The notes under the pieces were generated by a model. It was not told the origin of the DNA. It was given only the letters and a program-made list of their open reading frames with translations, and made no database searches. DNA of 64,000 nt. Source: Oxyruncus cristatus (taxonomy: Eukaryota; Chordata; Aves; Passeriformes; Cotingidae). The stretch covers positions 1,366,734 through 1,430,733 of the forward strand of contig VXAY01003830.1 in the NCBI GenBank assembly GCA_013399855.1, in the 5' to 3' direction. Position 1 is the first letter of the stretch; every line of letters begins with the position of its first letter. Shown here in pieces: positions 1-11,969 of this stretch. The translations under genes and the position numbers were made by a program.

Positions 1-3000
1 CCCTCCTCGGGAAGGGGAAAAAGAAGAAAGAAGGGTTCTTCCCAAAGGGAACTCACAGTGTCTGCTGCTGGCTGTGTGACTTCCCCTTTCTTTGCTGAGG
101 TGCCCAAAAACCGCTGCCAAACAACACGGGAGCCGGGGGAAGGGAAAACAAAGGTAGCTCTCTTCCCAAAATAGTTCCTCTCCAATGAAGTCCAAACCGG
201 TCCAACTGGGTGGGAACCGGGGGTGGGGGGTAGAAACAGGGTGCCAGCAAGCCGGGGCCAGAGGGGAAAAAAACAACAAACCAACCAGGCTAAGAACAAA
301 GCACACCTATCCCTCCACGAACTGTGTCTACTTCCCTCCTCTCCGGGAGAGAGAAAAAAAAATAAAAACCAAAGAAAAGAATCTCTGAGCCCCTCCCGAG
401 GCCATTAAACTGGAATGTCCGTCTACTGACCAATTCATTTGTGTTTCTCAAATACCCAAGGCAAACCCAGCCTGCCCATTCAAAACATCCCCCCCACACA
501 CACACAGTGGGGCAGGGGGAAGGGAAAAATTCCACATTTAGTTTTTAGAACAAGTGAACCCATGACAAGCAGGATGAACCCTCTCAATGCTCCCAGTTAA
601 AATTTCCCCAAAACATGCTCAAAGTGTCTGCCAGCAATTCATAGCTCACTTTGCAAGCTGGTCTGCCAGAGAGCCCATGGCTTTTCTAACACCTGTTTTC
701 TCTTCTTCTAACCAAATTATGTTCAAGTACTGTCCCTGTGGTTTTCAGTTATATTGCTGGACTCTCCACCCACCCTCAAGACAACAATATTGACTACAAG
801 AAAGAATATTTTATGGTAAGGTATGGTATGGTATTATCATCCACTGTTTAGTGTTACTTTCAGTGGTACAATGGATTTATCACTCCCCAAATCTGTCAAA
901 ATTGGTACAAAGTTCCGGAGAAAGGAAAACCAGCACATTTGCTGATAGGGAAACCTGACAATGAAGAATTACTGTAATTTTTCTCTCATTCACCGGGTTC
1001 CCTCTTAAAAGTGAGAAAAACTCTTGTCTGTTATCTCTATGCACAGCAAGTGAGGGAAAAGAAATAAACAAAGGAAATGCCCAGCGACTGAATTCACAGA
1101 AGCCTCTAGGAAATGAAGGACTGAAGAGGCTTTGACAGGCATGAAAAGAAAAAAGAGAAAGACCTTCTCTGTAACTGGCAGAGATGTCTCCCTCTGACTA
1201 AAAAGATTGCAGAGAGTGGTTTTTTGAACTCAAGAGCTCACCCAAAAGAACAACACTGGCTTGAAAGAGAGAATGGGCACAAACCATGAGATGATAAAGC
1301 GTCAATAGGTGAATAATAACTACTGGAAAATACGGTCTATTAAAGTTGCCATCCAATTTATGTATTTGTCTTTCTCTCTTTGGTACTTTACACTACACGG
1401 GGGCCTGAAATTTCATAAGCCTCAGTCTTTCCCAAAGTGGAAACTTCCTCCTGGAGAGGGGCGGTTTGGCACAAGAACTCTTCCCCACTACCCTTTTCTT
1501 TGCAGTAGAGCAAAATCAACCACCCTGGGAGCTGAGTGCCTTTAATCCAAATGAGAGACATCCCTAGGGCATTTCAGTTCACTGAGTCCCCAGGGACTTA
1601 CAAAGAAAAGGCTCAGTCAATAAATGCTCTGACCCATGTAGTCCAGGGATGCCACCCCAACCAGAAGGGGCCCTTAACTTCTAAGAAGGAGAGAAGTAAC
1701 ACTAAGCTCTTCTGCAAATTGAACCAAAGAACTGAAATATCTCCTCTTTTTTTTTTTTTGCATTCCCCAAGCCTGCATAATAGTTCTGCATGTGAAATTT
1801 TAGAGAAATGAAATAATTTATGGTTCCAGTTTGCCGGTCTTTCTGCAAAGTGGATTTTTTTAAAAAATCCTGAACCCAAAACATGCTCCTGAATGGAAAG
1901 TTCAGTCCCCTCATGGCTGTAAATCAGAGGTGTAAAGGAAGCATAGTATTTGAACAGTACTTTTGCTTTTTAAATACATTAGATCAAGACGTACTAATAG
2001 CCCTGGTGATGGATACTTTTAGATATTTATAAAGTACAGAAGGAAAATAAGACAATCCTTGCAAAATGAAAACCTCCCCAAGTAACTCTGCAAACTCTGA
2101 CACAGTTCAGGAGTTGTCATGTCTCTCAAATTGAAATTACACCACATGCTCATAAAGGCCATGGGAAACCAAAACTGTGCAGTGGAAATCCAAAAGCACG
2201 GTGCTGCCCCACCCACCAGGCCATGAGAAGCCACACAGAACAATAGCTGCTGCTTTCTTCACAGGTTTTTGCAAAGATTTCCCAAAGTTTTTCCAAAAAC
2301 TCTTGAGACCATTTGAGCCTTTCCTCAATTCTCGGCATACTTTAAAGAATTTCCTGAAGGCTGCTAAGCATATCCTCATCTTTTACCACCCGACCTTTGC
2401 AGAGTTCTTTTCCTTGCTCTCACAGCTGCTGTCCAGCCCAGAGCAGTTATAAACCAAGGCAAGCACAGCTAGTCAGAGCCCAGCTTTCAGGCAGTGACCA
2501 ACCCTCTTCAGTCCCTCAGAAGCAGTGCCATCCTGTAGTTGCTTTGGTCTCACTGCCCTGCTGATGTCTTTGTCTGCCATTGTGGTAGAAGACAATGGGA
2601 GGTGAAAACAGAACGTTTTTAGAACTGAGAATTGCAAGATTCTTAAAGCTTGGAAACAAATTTGGAATCCACACATCCACTGCAAATGCTCTGTTAGTTG
2701 TCCAGTCAACATCAAAGTGTTTATCCACAGATCAGTATCTGTAAGAAGGACACCTTCAGCATGGCAATAGCCCATGCTTTGTACCACTGAGATGTGCTCC
2801 GCTGTCCCTTTGCTGCTCCTGCAGCTCTGCAGTGAAGTCTCAGGAGTAATATAGCTGCTGCTGATTGTCACTTTGTAGCATAACACATAATGACATTTAG
2901 TTCTCTGCTAGACAACATTTTTTTCTAGAGCTCAGAAATGGCACCTTATGAGGTAAAGCTATTTACCTCCTTAAGCAACCTTTCACTTTTATAACCCTTT

Positions 3001-3839
3001 CCCTGTGCCCCAGCAGCAGCAGACAGCATGAGGAAAGCTGTAGCTGCCATTGCTTGAAAACAATAGTTGCCTGTTTTACAAAACTGACTGCATCAGTAGC
3101 AGTGGGTAAGGCAGTCTGCATGGACACCTGAGTGTGTGCTACCACAAATGTGTGGATACAGAGGGGAGGGAGGCTGGTGGTACTGGTCATTATGAAGTGC
3201 CTGCAGGGAGACTGCCCGTGTGTTTACACCACAGAGGCCCCACACACTAGGGATTCGGCCCTGTCACTCCCAGGGCTCAGCAGTAGTGTGACAGGCATGG
3301 GAGATGTGAACACAGCGCCAAAAGCTAAGTTAGAGGAAATCCCCCAAGTGAAAACAAAGACTCTGTAAGTCATTTCCTCCAAGCTGAACAGAAAGACATC
3401 TGTGTTGATCCAGCCATTAGACACTAGTCGCAACAAAACAATTTGCTTGCAAGCAGTATAGACTCTGCTTGCTATCCTGTAGACTGACAGTAATGTGAGA
3501 GATATATTTCCACTGCACTTTACATTTCTCTCAATGAGGTTTTGGAGAATGACAGTTTCTATAGGTCAGGCTGGGCTAAAAGAAGGCGGTAAAGAAGAGA
3601 GCCTGCACAACATCTCACTACAGACCCTGAAGTCTGAAGGTCAACCCAGGCACCTGATGAGTGCAAAAAGCCGCTTCAGTTATTCTGGCTGTAGACGAGT
3701 GTCTGAGGTTTGGGGTGGCTGGATGCTACTCTTACATATGGATAATTATGAAGGAAGGCATTCTTACCCCGAGGGCCACCGGGGCAAGAGCAGATCTGTG
3801 AAGGGCATTAAAGAAGAGCAGCCTTGGGACGAACAGCCC
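1..3839. other. 5' flank of TEC, no recognised gene
   Basis: I see no exon of a known gene here on either strand. The reading frames are short and lack recognisable domains. The first 540 bases are rich in purine and G runs, including a potential G-quadruplex at 208-230. A short pentamer array (TATGG-like) lies at about 812-836. In other vertebrates SLAIN2 lies upstream of TEC in the opposite orientation, but none of it is recognisable here. Confidence 0.6.
208..230 (+). other. Potential G-quadruplex motif
   Basis: Four G runs of 3, 3, 5 and 6 bases are separated by 1, 4 and 1 bases, which fits the usual G3+ with N1-7 loop rule. Nothing else marks it as a functional element. Confidence 0.4.
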
Positions 3840-4205
3840 ACCCGGGACGGGGGAGTGCTGTGCCCGCCGCCTCCCTACAGCCCAGCGGCAGCCCTGCGAG
3901 AGCTCACTCTCACCGCGGTTTGGAACGAGAAATGTCTGACTGAAGCACCGTTTACACACAATTTAAAGCCAGCTAGTGCCAAGCACCCAGATTTTGGGGG
4001 AGAGTTTGGAACCGAGTTGTGTAATTTGCCTTTTTCTTGTACTTCACCGTCACGATTCCGGACAGCTTCCGCCGCCTGCGCTGGATGTGGGACACCCTGT
4101 CACTTGAGCTCCTCGCCGTGCCGCACCTGCCCCGAGCGCCGAGAGAGCCCGGGCCGGCGGTGCCGCCCGGCGGGCAGCGGGTCCCGCGCAGGGGCCGCCC
4201 CCGCC

Positions 4206-4277
4206 NNNNNNNNNNNNNNNNNNNNNNNNNNNNNNNNNNNNNNNNNNNNNNNNNNNNNNNNNNNNNNNNNNNNNNNN
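4206..4277. other. Assembly gap (72 N)
   Basis: A run of N sits within the CpG island. The true length and sequence are unknown. GC-rich promoter sequence often drops out of avian assemblies. Confidence 0.99.
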
Positions 4278-4368
4278 GTGCTTCTCTCCCTCCCTCCCTC
4301 CCGCCTTCCGCCTCCCTGCACGCCGCCGGCGCCAGGGCTCCTTCCGCGGCGGCGGCCGGGACAGCCAG
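4278..4368 (+). other. Putative noncoding first exon of TEC (3' part)
   Basis: A strong donor (CAG|GTAAGG) at 4368/4369 follows GC-rich sequence with no required reading frame. The first recognisable TEC exon (18576) starts with about 45 untranslated bases before the ATG, so an upstream noncoding exon is needed, as in mammalian TEC. The 5' end is unknown because of the gap. A second possible donor is at about 4467. Transcript reads would settle the choice. Confidence 0.5.
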
Positions 4369-7300
4369 GTAAGGCAGAGCCGGGGCTGCCGGGCAGTGGG
4401 CGCTCCTCGCAGGGCACCGGGGGCAGTTCCTTCCTCCGCGCTCACAGCCGGGGCTGCCCGAGCGCAGGTAGCCGGGTCAGCGCCCCGCAGGGACCTGTCT
4501 CGGGGGTGCCGGATCACGAAGCCCCCCCTGCAGCGGCCGCTGTTTGCGACTTAAAAAGTGTGGGCGCCACAAGAGCGGAGGGACCGCTTCCTCAGCGTCG
4601 AGGTGTCACACGGACATGTAAGCGGGAGCAATGACAAAAGCTGCCTTTTAAAACTTTGCTTAAAATTGCTGTAATTTGTGTAATATAAGGGGTTCTAATC
4701 CAGGCTGTCAAACGCATTTGAAAGGCAACATTGCTGAGTATTTCCTTCTTCATGTGACTTTCTTCTCTCTTTCCTTACATCCATGGTTGAACACAGTGGT
4801 TACGCTGTGCTCTACTAAGACTGTTCCGCCTCGTCTCAAGGCAAAAGTTGCCTTGTGTATGAGTTCGGTCATCCTAATAATGCCCCCTGCTTTCTGTCCC
4901 ACAGCGGGGGTTATCCTTTCTTGGCAGTGAATGCTCTCACAGTCCTTCGTGCTGGGTTACAGCATACCTGCTGCTTATGCAGTAAGTGACTGGACTTGCA
5001 TGGTGCTTTTCCACAGGCTTTCTTGCTGCACCCCTGTAACTTGGAACCGTAATTATTTGAGCTGTAAACTGAGCTTTTGGTGTAGGCATGGACACAAGCT
5101 CACTGCTTGGAAGGACAGATGCGTACCTTACTGCGACTGATTTTAATCTGAAATACTTAGGATTGTTTTGTGAGTCAAATAAGTGAGACTGTAGCTTGTG
5201 CAGGTGGAAAAACTGACTGTAGCAGAAATGCAGATAAAAAGATGTCTTGTGAGTACTTGCTTCTGGAGTATTTGTTTTTATTTTAGAGTAAATGTTGCTC
5301 GTACCTCATCTGACTGTCCCACCTTTGATAGAGGGTGAAATTTCATTTAATTTCTCAGAACCCTCCAGTGACTGGAAGATGGGTTATTGCTTGCTGCTGT
5401 TATATAAATGTTTAGAGTATTTTGGGTGATCAAAAGCAGCACACATACAAACAGGCTCCCAGTTAATTTGAGAGGGTGCCCAGAGTGACTTTGCACCTGC
5501 TCCTCTTACCTTTTGGCACAGCAGCTGTGCTGCTCGGATCATGCCACCTGTGCAGAAGAAGCCCTTTAGGTGTCCCGGTCTTGTTTCCTATGTACTACTC
5601 TCATAGGTGGGGAGGTAGCTCCTGTGCAGAGTGTTACTCAGAGCCTTTTGGCAGTTACGGTTTTTAGGGGGGCTGCAGCAGGAAAGAGCCCAATTGCTAT
5701 CAGACTCTCCTCTAATAGTCTTCATGTTTCTGTAGGTTTTATTTTATGCGTTTTATGTATTGAGAAATTACATCTTATTGTGAAATAATCACATTTATCT
5801 CTGCATTTAGTCCTTGATGAAAGCATGCCTTACACGTTCTTCTAAATTTCTAAATGAATATTAGGATTGTTTTGAACCAAATGATTTCTGTGTAAGCTTG
5901 TCTGCTGAAACCACTGAAAACAGAGCAGTATGCTTGTATTTGGCACCTTTTTTGTTTTAATAAGGTGTCAAAGGTGTGAAAATGAAAAACATGCTACCAG
6001 TTAGATCTCTGTCTTGAAGGAACTCTAGTTCTCAGCTGCAATACCTGATTTTATTAGCCCTTCAAAATTTATAGGAGTACCACCTTTTTTTTTTTTTTGT
6101 TTGAATGTCAGTATAGAATTTTAAAGTCTTTGAAATCTTCTTAAACTATTGATTGTGAGGCAGCTAGAACTATGTCCTAAATTAAGTCACATTTTAACTC
6201 TTAGCTGTAGACATTCTGGATTTCGCATTGCAATTATCCAGTAACCTGGCTGACTACCTACAATGGATAAAAAGAGAGAAGAATAATAGAGCTGATAAAA
6301 CAATATCAGCTCCATATTTTTTCATTTTGCCCCGAAACAACATTGTATTCAGATATGCCGTGATAGTATGATATCCTGTAATTAAAATTAAAATAACTGG
6401 GAAGTGGTTGCTTCCACAAAATTGCTTGGAAGCATCAAGAAGAGTTCCCCTTTACCAAATGTAGGTGCAACCTCTTGTAGATTTAGTTCCCTGTGTGTTG
6501 TGCTAGCTTATAAACTGCATACAGAAGATAAGGTGCAATGGTGTAAGTTTCATACAAATATTTATACCTCAAATATGAAAAACATGTTCTGTTTCTTAAA
6601 CAATAGAAGTCTGTGCTGCCTGCTGTCAGTGCAAAAATCATGGAAAATAATCTTTAGCTTTTGTTAACCATTGATGTCTAAGATGTTTTCCTACTTTTGC
6701 TTGGTTTGAATTTTTTTCCTTAAACTATTACCTATTCACTACTGAACTTGGAACTATGCTTTAAAAAAAGGCAGGTTTGTGTATGCCAAAAAATCAGTTG
6801 TAGCAGTCTACAATGGCTCTCCTGCAGAAAGAGGATAAGGAAATACCACAATAAAAATTGAAAGATATGGAAAGCAGTACTTGGATAAAGTGGAGTATGG
6901 GTTGGTATGGTGAAGAAAGCCTGAGGTGGGGGATTTTTTATATTTTAAAGAACATATGTGCTCCTAAAGGACATGTATCATATATTTTTGGATTTGTGCT
7001 ACATGTATTTTTATTATTACATGGATGCATCTATTTCCGCAAAATTACCAATACCTTGGCTAAAAATTGTCAGCAATGATCAGTCAGTTTTTGCACTATG
7101 GAAATTAGAATTATGATGTTCATTAAATGACCTGTGATTACCCATAGTTTCCTCCGTTATGCAAAATGCAAGGGAAAGACTCTCACTACGTTAGCTGCAT
7201 CCTGACTGATCTCCTTCCCACTGCAGAGACATCAGCTCAATTTACCCTCATTATCCTGCCTAGAGCCTCATGCTAGCACTAGGTATTAGAGGTACACTGA

Positions 7301-8238
7301 TACACTGGGGGTACAATGCTCCAGAAACCGATGAAATTGCACCTGTGTTTTAACAAATGGTCAATTGGGTCTCAAGAAACATGTTTTTGTCAACAGAGGG
7401 TGTTATTTCAGCCTGCTAGCTGTCAGGCAGAGGAGCATTCTGCTCTCCTGCTTCTGGTCTTTTTTTTTAAGTGTGTTTTCTAAAGGAAAAACCATCAGGA
7501 AAGAAAGCAGTGTGCAATTTGAGGAAAACTAATGTTTGGGTGGGCACATATTCCTTTTGTCTGGTGAGACAGAAGAGGAACTGGGGAGCAGAGGCTTGTG
7601 ACTGACCAGTGCCCCGTGGCCATTACAGTGCCGGCAGTTCTCAGTCATCCCCTGCCCCAGCTGAGGCACACGGGCTGTGATTCAGAGTCAGGGAAAATAC
7701 CATGTGAGATAAAACTTTGAAAAACAGATAGATAATTTCTTACCCGTGGGGAGATGAGTCTCATTGTAGGAGGTGCTTTGCGGGGAGGGGAGAAGGTTTT
7801 TGCAATTTCCTGGGCATGGAGGTGGGGTGGAGTAAGGAGAGATCTGTTCCTTGCAAGTACTGTGGGGTGGCCACTGTGTTCAGATGGGATCGTGAAATCT
7901 TGGGAAGAAGACTCCTGGAAGTGGGTCTGTCCATCATGGGCAAGGTTTACCTGTCTTAGGAGGAATGACATCAGCTAGAAGCAGTCTTTGGTTTTGACAG
8001 TACTGAAACATTTAGGAGAAAAAAGATATCACTGAAAAGATACCTCTTGGTTGGATGACTGTTCTGTATTCTGCGTGGTTCAGTAAAGCTCATGTTTAGC
8101 TTGGTGTGGTCCAGCTTTGTTATGGTGGGCAGGAGACATGGTTTTCCAGGGCCTGCTGCAGAGAGAGGCGTTCCTCTGAGAGAGTCTAAGCCTGGCCAAC
8201 AGCTGATGTACACGAGCTGTTCCCCATCTGCTGAGGCC

Positions 8239-8271
8239 AGCCATGTAAATCAGCTCCTGATTTACATGGCT
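8239..8271. repeat. Perfect inverted repeat, 15-bp arms, 3-base loop
   Basis: Arms 8239-8253 and 8257-8271 are exact reverse complements around CTC. The core CCATGTAAATCAG resembles an octamer-like AT site, but no function is implied. It lies in TEC intron 1. Confidence 0.85.
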
Positions 8272-11046
8272 TCCTGGAAGAAGTGTTTGGCCATGTTTGC
8301 AGTCATGACTCCTTAGGCAAAGCACCAGGCTGCCAACTGGGCTACCCTATTTCAGCTCTTGAGGTAAAAGTCCTATGCAACATTAAATGCAAGAACAAGG
8401 AGAAAAAACCCTTTAGTTGCTGAGGTATGTGGGACCTGGGCAAAGGCTTTCTTGGCACTCCTGCTTTTACTCATTCATGCAGATGTGTGAATGGGTGCCA
8501 CTTTGCCACACATAGGGTATAACTTCATGTATGCTCAAGTAGGTCACAGCTGAGTTTCCTGTCAGGAGGGGTTTTGGTCAGCCCTGTGCCTATTACAAGC
8601 TGTGATCTGACTAACTTGTAAGATCTAGGCCTTGTTTCCACTTGAATGTGGGGCAGAAAAAAATGGCTTTGTGTGGTAAAGGAAGCAGCATCTGGGCAGG
8701 AGACTAGGACCCTGCCCTTCCTACAGTGAGCACGCTGTATGTTAAACTGGGACAAATTCCTGACCATTTATGTTCATTAAATGAAAAAAGGATCCTGTTG
8801 TTTTGGGTTTTTTTCTCCACTGGATAGTCACATAACTTGCCATCAGACCCAGGTGATATCTGACCTTTTGTTTTAGCTGAATGTTGTAAATCTGTCCTAG
8901 GCACCCCTGTGCACAAATCTTTTCAGGTTTGCTGTGCTAGCCTATGGGATAGGTGAGATAATCATAATACATAAATTCCTAATGTATTCGAGGTTGCTTC
9001 TTGTTCTGTGAATTACAGGATGTCCTATATCACAGGCTCAAGCTCCATGTCCTGGCAGAAAGAATAACTGTGTATATTCCCTGCCTCCCCTCCCCAGTTA
9101 TGAGCATCTCTTTCCAGCTGAAGTTGCAAACCAGATCAATTCCCAGTGACGTGGTGGAAGGAGCAGAAAAGAAGGGGCCTCACCTACTTTGGATTGTGTG
9201 ACCCCGTGGGGGTCTGTTTTATCACTGGAAATTTTGGGAGAATGACAGGTGAAAGGCTGTGGGGTCTGAGAGCAGTGAGAGGAGGGCCATTGTTCTGTGT
9301 CAGGGGCTGCAGTTGGCTCCTCTGTCACCATAGTGGCTTTCTCTTCCTACCAAGGCCCTCTCACGAAGCATGAAGGGGCTTACAGTTCTCTGATTAAAAA
9401 AATAAATGTCATGGGCAAGCAGCAAAATTCCCTCAATTTTATTTAGTACTTTTCTGCATCTTTTAAGCTGAAACTAGTCTGAAAGTCAGCTTGATGCTGG
9501 CACTCCCCATGAAAACCTAAGACTTAGCCATACAGGACTGTCTTATCTTACCTTTGCAGTGCCTTAACTTTACTCCTGGTAATTTTGACTTCAACGGGAG
9601 TAGATTGTGGCAGCCCAATTTCTGGTGATGCCTCTTCTGTTATATCTGTATGTCACTATAAATAACCAGAGTGGAGTTACATACCATCAAGCATTAGTGA
9701 CCGCCTTGCATGTCTCAAAGGCTTTAAGCTGAGTGTTGTTCCTTGAGACAACAAATGTCTTGTGACACTGACCAAGTGCCCTCATTCCATGTTTAACTCA
9801 CAACATCTGAGAACTGACATCAAGGAGAGCAGAGGTAACAAGCTGCTTTGCTAGAGATGCTCACTACCTTGTATTAACCAGAAGAAAGGGAAAACATGAA
9901 ACCACAGCGCTGCCTCAGTTGTGTTTATTTACAGATTCAGTAAGAAACTTCTTCCCTGAATTAATACCTATATTTTGACATGAGTGAAGTCCTTTGATAT
10001 TCTCTGTTGCTTAGGCTGCACTGTATGTGAAAAAAAAAATTCTTTAAGGTCATAGCCTGGCTTTTCAGTCCTGTATGTGGAGACTTTATTAGTAAGTGGC
10101 TGAAATGCAAGTAAAAGCAAGGAATTCTTTCGCTACTTCCCATGGGCAGGCAGGTGTTCAGCCATTCCTGGGAAAGCTGGGGTCCATCATGCATACCAGT
10201 TTCTTGTGAAGACAAATGTCATAACTCCAAACGTCCCCCCCTTTCTCCTTCTTCCTCCCACTTTATATACTGAGCATGGTGCTATAGAATCACGTACAGA
10301 ATATCCCTTTGGTCAGTTGGGGTCAGGCTGATCTGGCTGTGTCTCCTCCCAGCTTCCCATACACCCCTGGCCACCTCACCAGCATGGCAGTATGAAAAGC
10401 AGAAAAGGCCTTGGCTGTGTGCTAGCACTGCTCAGCAATAATAAAGCCGTCTCTATATTATCAACACTGTGATCAGCACAATTTCAAAACATAGCCCCGT
10501 ATTAGCCACTGTGAAGAAACTTAACTGTACGTCAGCCAAAATCAATCCAACATAACAGGGTGAGAGACTCTGGAATCACAAGATAAGAATTCTGACCTTG
10601 CCAACGCCACTGTTTTGCCAGATGTGGGAACATCTCAGCTGAAATATGAATGGTCATTCATTTTGTGTTCAATCTCTTGAGCTTGTTTTGTAGCGGAGGG
10701 GACATATCCTGGTGAAAACGGCACAGGGGAAACTTGACAAATGGGAACTTGCAGTATTTTCCGTTCCCACTTGCTGCCTTGGGTTCTGACCTGTAACTTT
10801 AGATATATCAGCACTGTCTGTTGGGGCTAGTCAGTTTCTCAGTAGGTGTGAGAAAGCAACACTTATCAAGTGCCCTTATAATAGTACCTAAAAATGAAGA
10901 CTTTGAGGGTAAATATATCCATTAGTCAACGTGAGATGTGGCTGGTACTTCATCACCTGAGTCAACTTCACAGCTTTTTCTTCAATAGAAATTCCCCAGT
11001 TTATTGTTGGAGTCTTTCTTACCGGGCTTCCACACAGTCTAGAGGG

Positions 11047-11088
11047 TGGAGAACAAGTAGTTCTTTAGCAGTTGGAGAACAAGTAGTT
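11047..11088 (+). repeat. Two-copy tandem duplication, 26-bp period
   Basis: TGGAGAACAAGTAGTT occurs at 11047-11062 and 11073-11088, with similar sequence following each copy. Confidence 0.85.
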
Positions 11089-11945
11089 GTTTAGGGGGAA
11101 AAAAGTTCATGGAGTGTTTGGAAAAAGAAGTAACTGAGGAAGTATTAGTCATTCCGTGTGTATAAAGCCAGTCATAATTTGTATGTATTACAGTCTTTTA
11201 GTTAGACCATGTCAAAAGAGTGTCTTGAATACTAAAGTAAATTAAGCTTATTTTTTGTGTAATAGATCACGTGCTCGTCTGAGATCGTATAACATTTGAA
11301 AAAACAAACTCAAATTGTGAAGAAAGTGAATTAAATTGACTCCTTTACTATAGTTAAAAAGAAGAATAGCCTCAGGCACTGTTGATCTCTCCTTTTTGTA
11401 TTTTTCTTCCCCATAGATTTGATTTGTTTTCCTCAGATTTACAGTTTTGTGTACAATAGCAATTGTCCTCCTACTTGGTGGTGAGCTTTAGGATTCCTAA
11501 ACAGTGTTAGATCAACCCCTGATTTTATTTTTCCAGCCCTCTAAACCTCTGGCTTCCTGGAGAAGTAGGAAAAGCTTTAGCACAAGCATCGCCCATTTCC
11601 TTTGCCAATTTCATCTTTGCCTGTTTCTTTTGTAAGTGGGTGTTACTGTTTCTCTTCCCTTCTTATCGGCAGGGGATTTTTGGAAAAAAGGCTGAGGCAG
11701 AAGCCCTGCTTTATTCAAAGTCTACCCAGTGCCACAGGCCAGAGGGGTACTGGTGGAGTAGCCTTGGTCTGTGTAGAAGTGAAGTATATAGGCTGTGCCC
11801 TTCTGGAGCTTCTGCTCCTCCAAACCAATGCCATGCCAGTTTGGAGGTAGTTCTTTCATTTCCCTCTCTAACACTACTTAGAAAAAAACTTGCTGGAATA
11901 AAGAGGACTGTTACCTATTGAAGGTACATAAACCTGGAAGAGGGA

Positions 11946-11969
11946 CCATATATATATGGTATACCATAT
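11946..11969. repeat. Overlapping palindromes
   Basis: CCATATATATATGG (11946-11959) and the 16-bp ATATGGTATACCATAT (11954-11969) are each perfect palindromes and overlap by six bases. Confidence 0.85.

Larger units (their letters stand above)
3840..4620 (+). promoter_or_regulatory. CpG island, probable TEC promoter
   Basis: GC and CpG content rise sharply against AT-rich surroundings. CCGCCC GC-box motifs (for example at 4195-4200) and a CT-rich stretch after the gap fit a TATA-less CpG-island promoter. A run of N (4206-4277) interrupts the core, so the transcription start cannot be placed. It is assigned to TEC because it is the only such island upstream of TEC's first coding exon and TEC lies downstream on the same strand. 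A divergent transcript from the other strand is possible but not shown. Confidence 0.7.

Noticed and set aside
1..3839. SLAIN2 or another neighbouring gene in the 5' flank
   Set aside because: Expected from vertebrate gene order, but no exon could be recognised on either strand.
3495..4634. 379-codon plus-strand open frame crossing the CpG island
   Set aside because: It spans the N gap, is arginine/proline/alanine rich as any GC-rich frame would be, and has no domain. The long frame is a composition effect.
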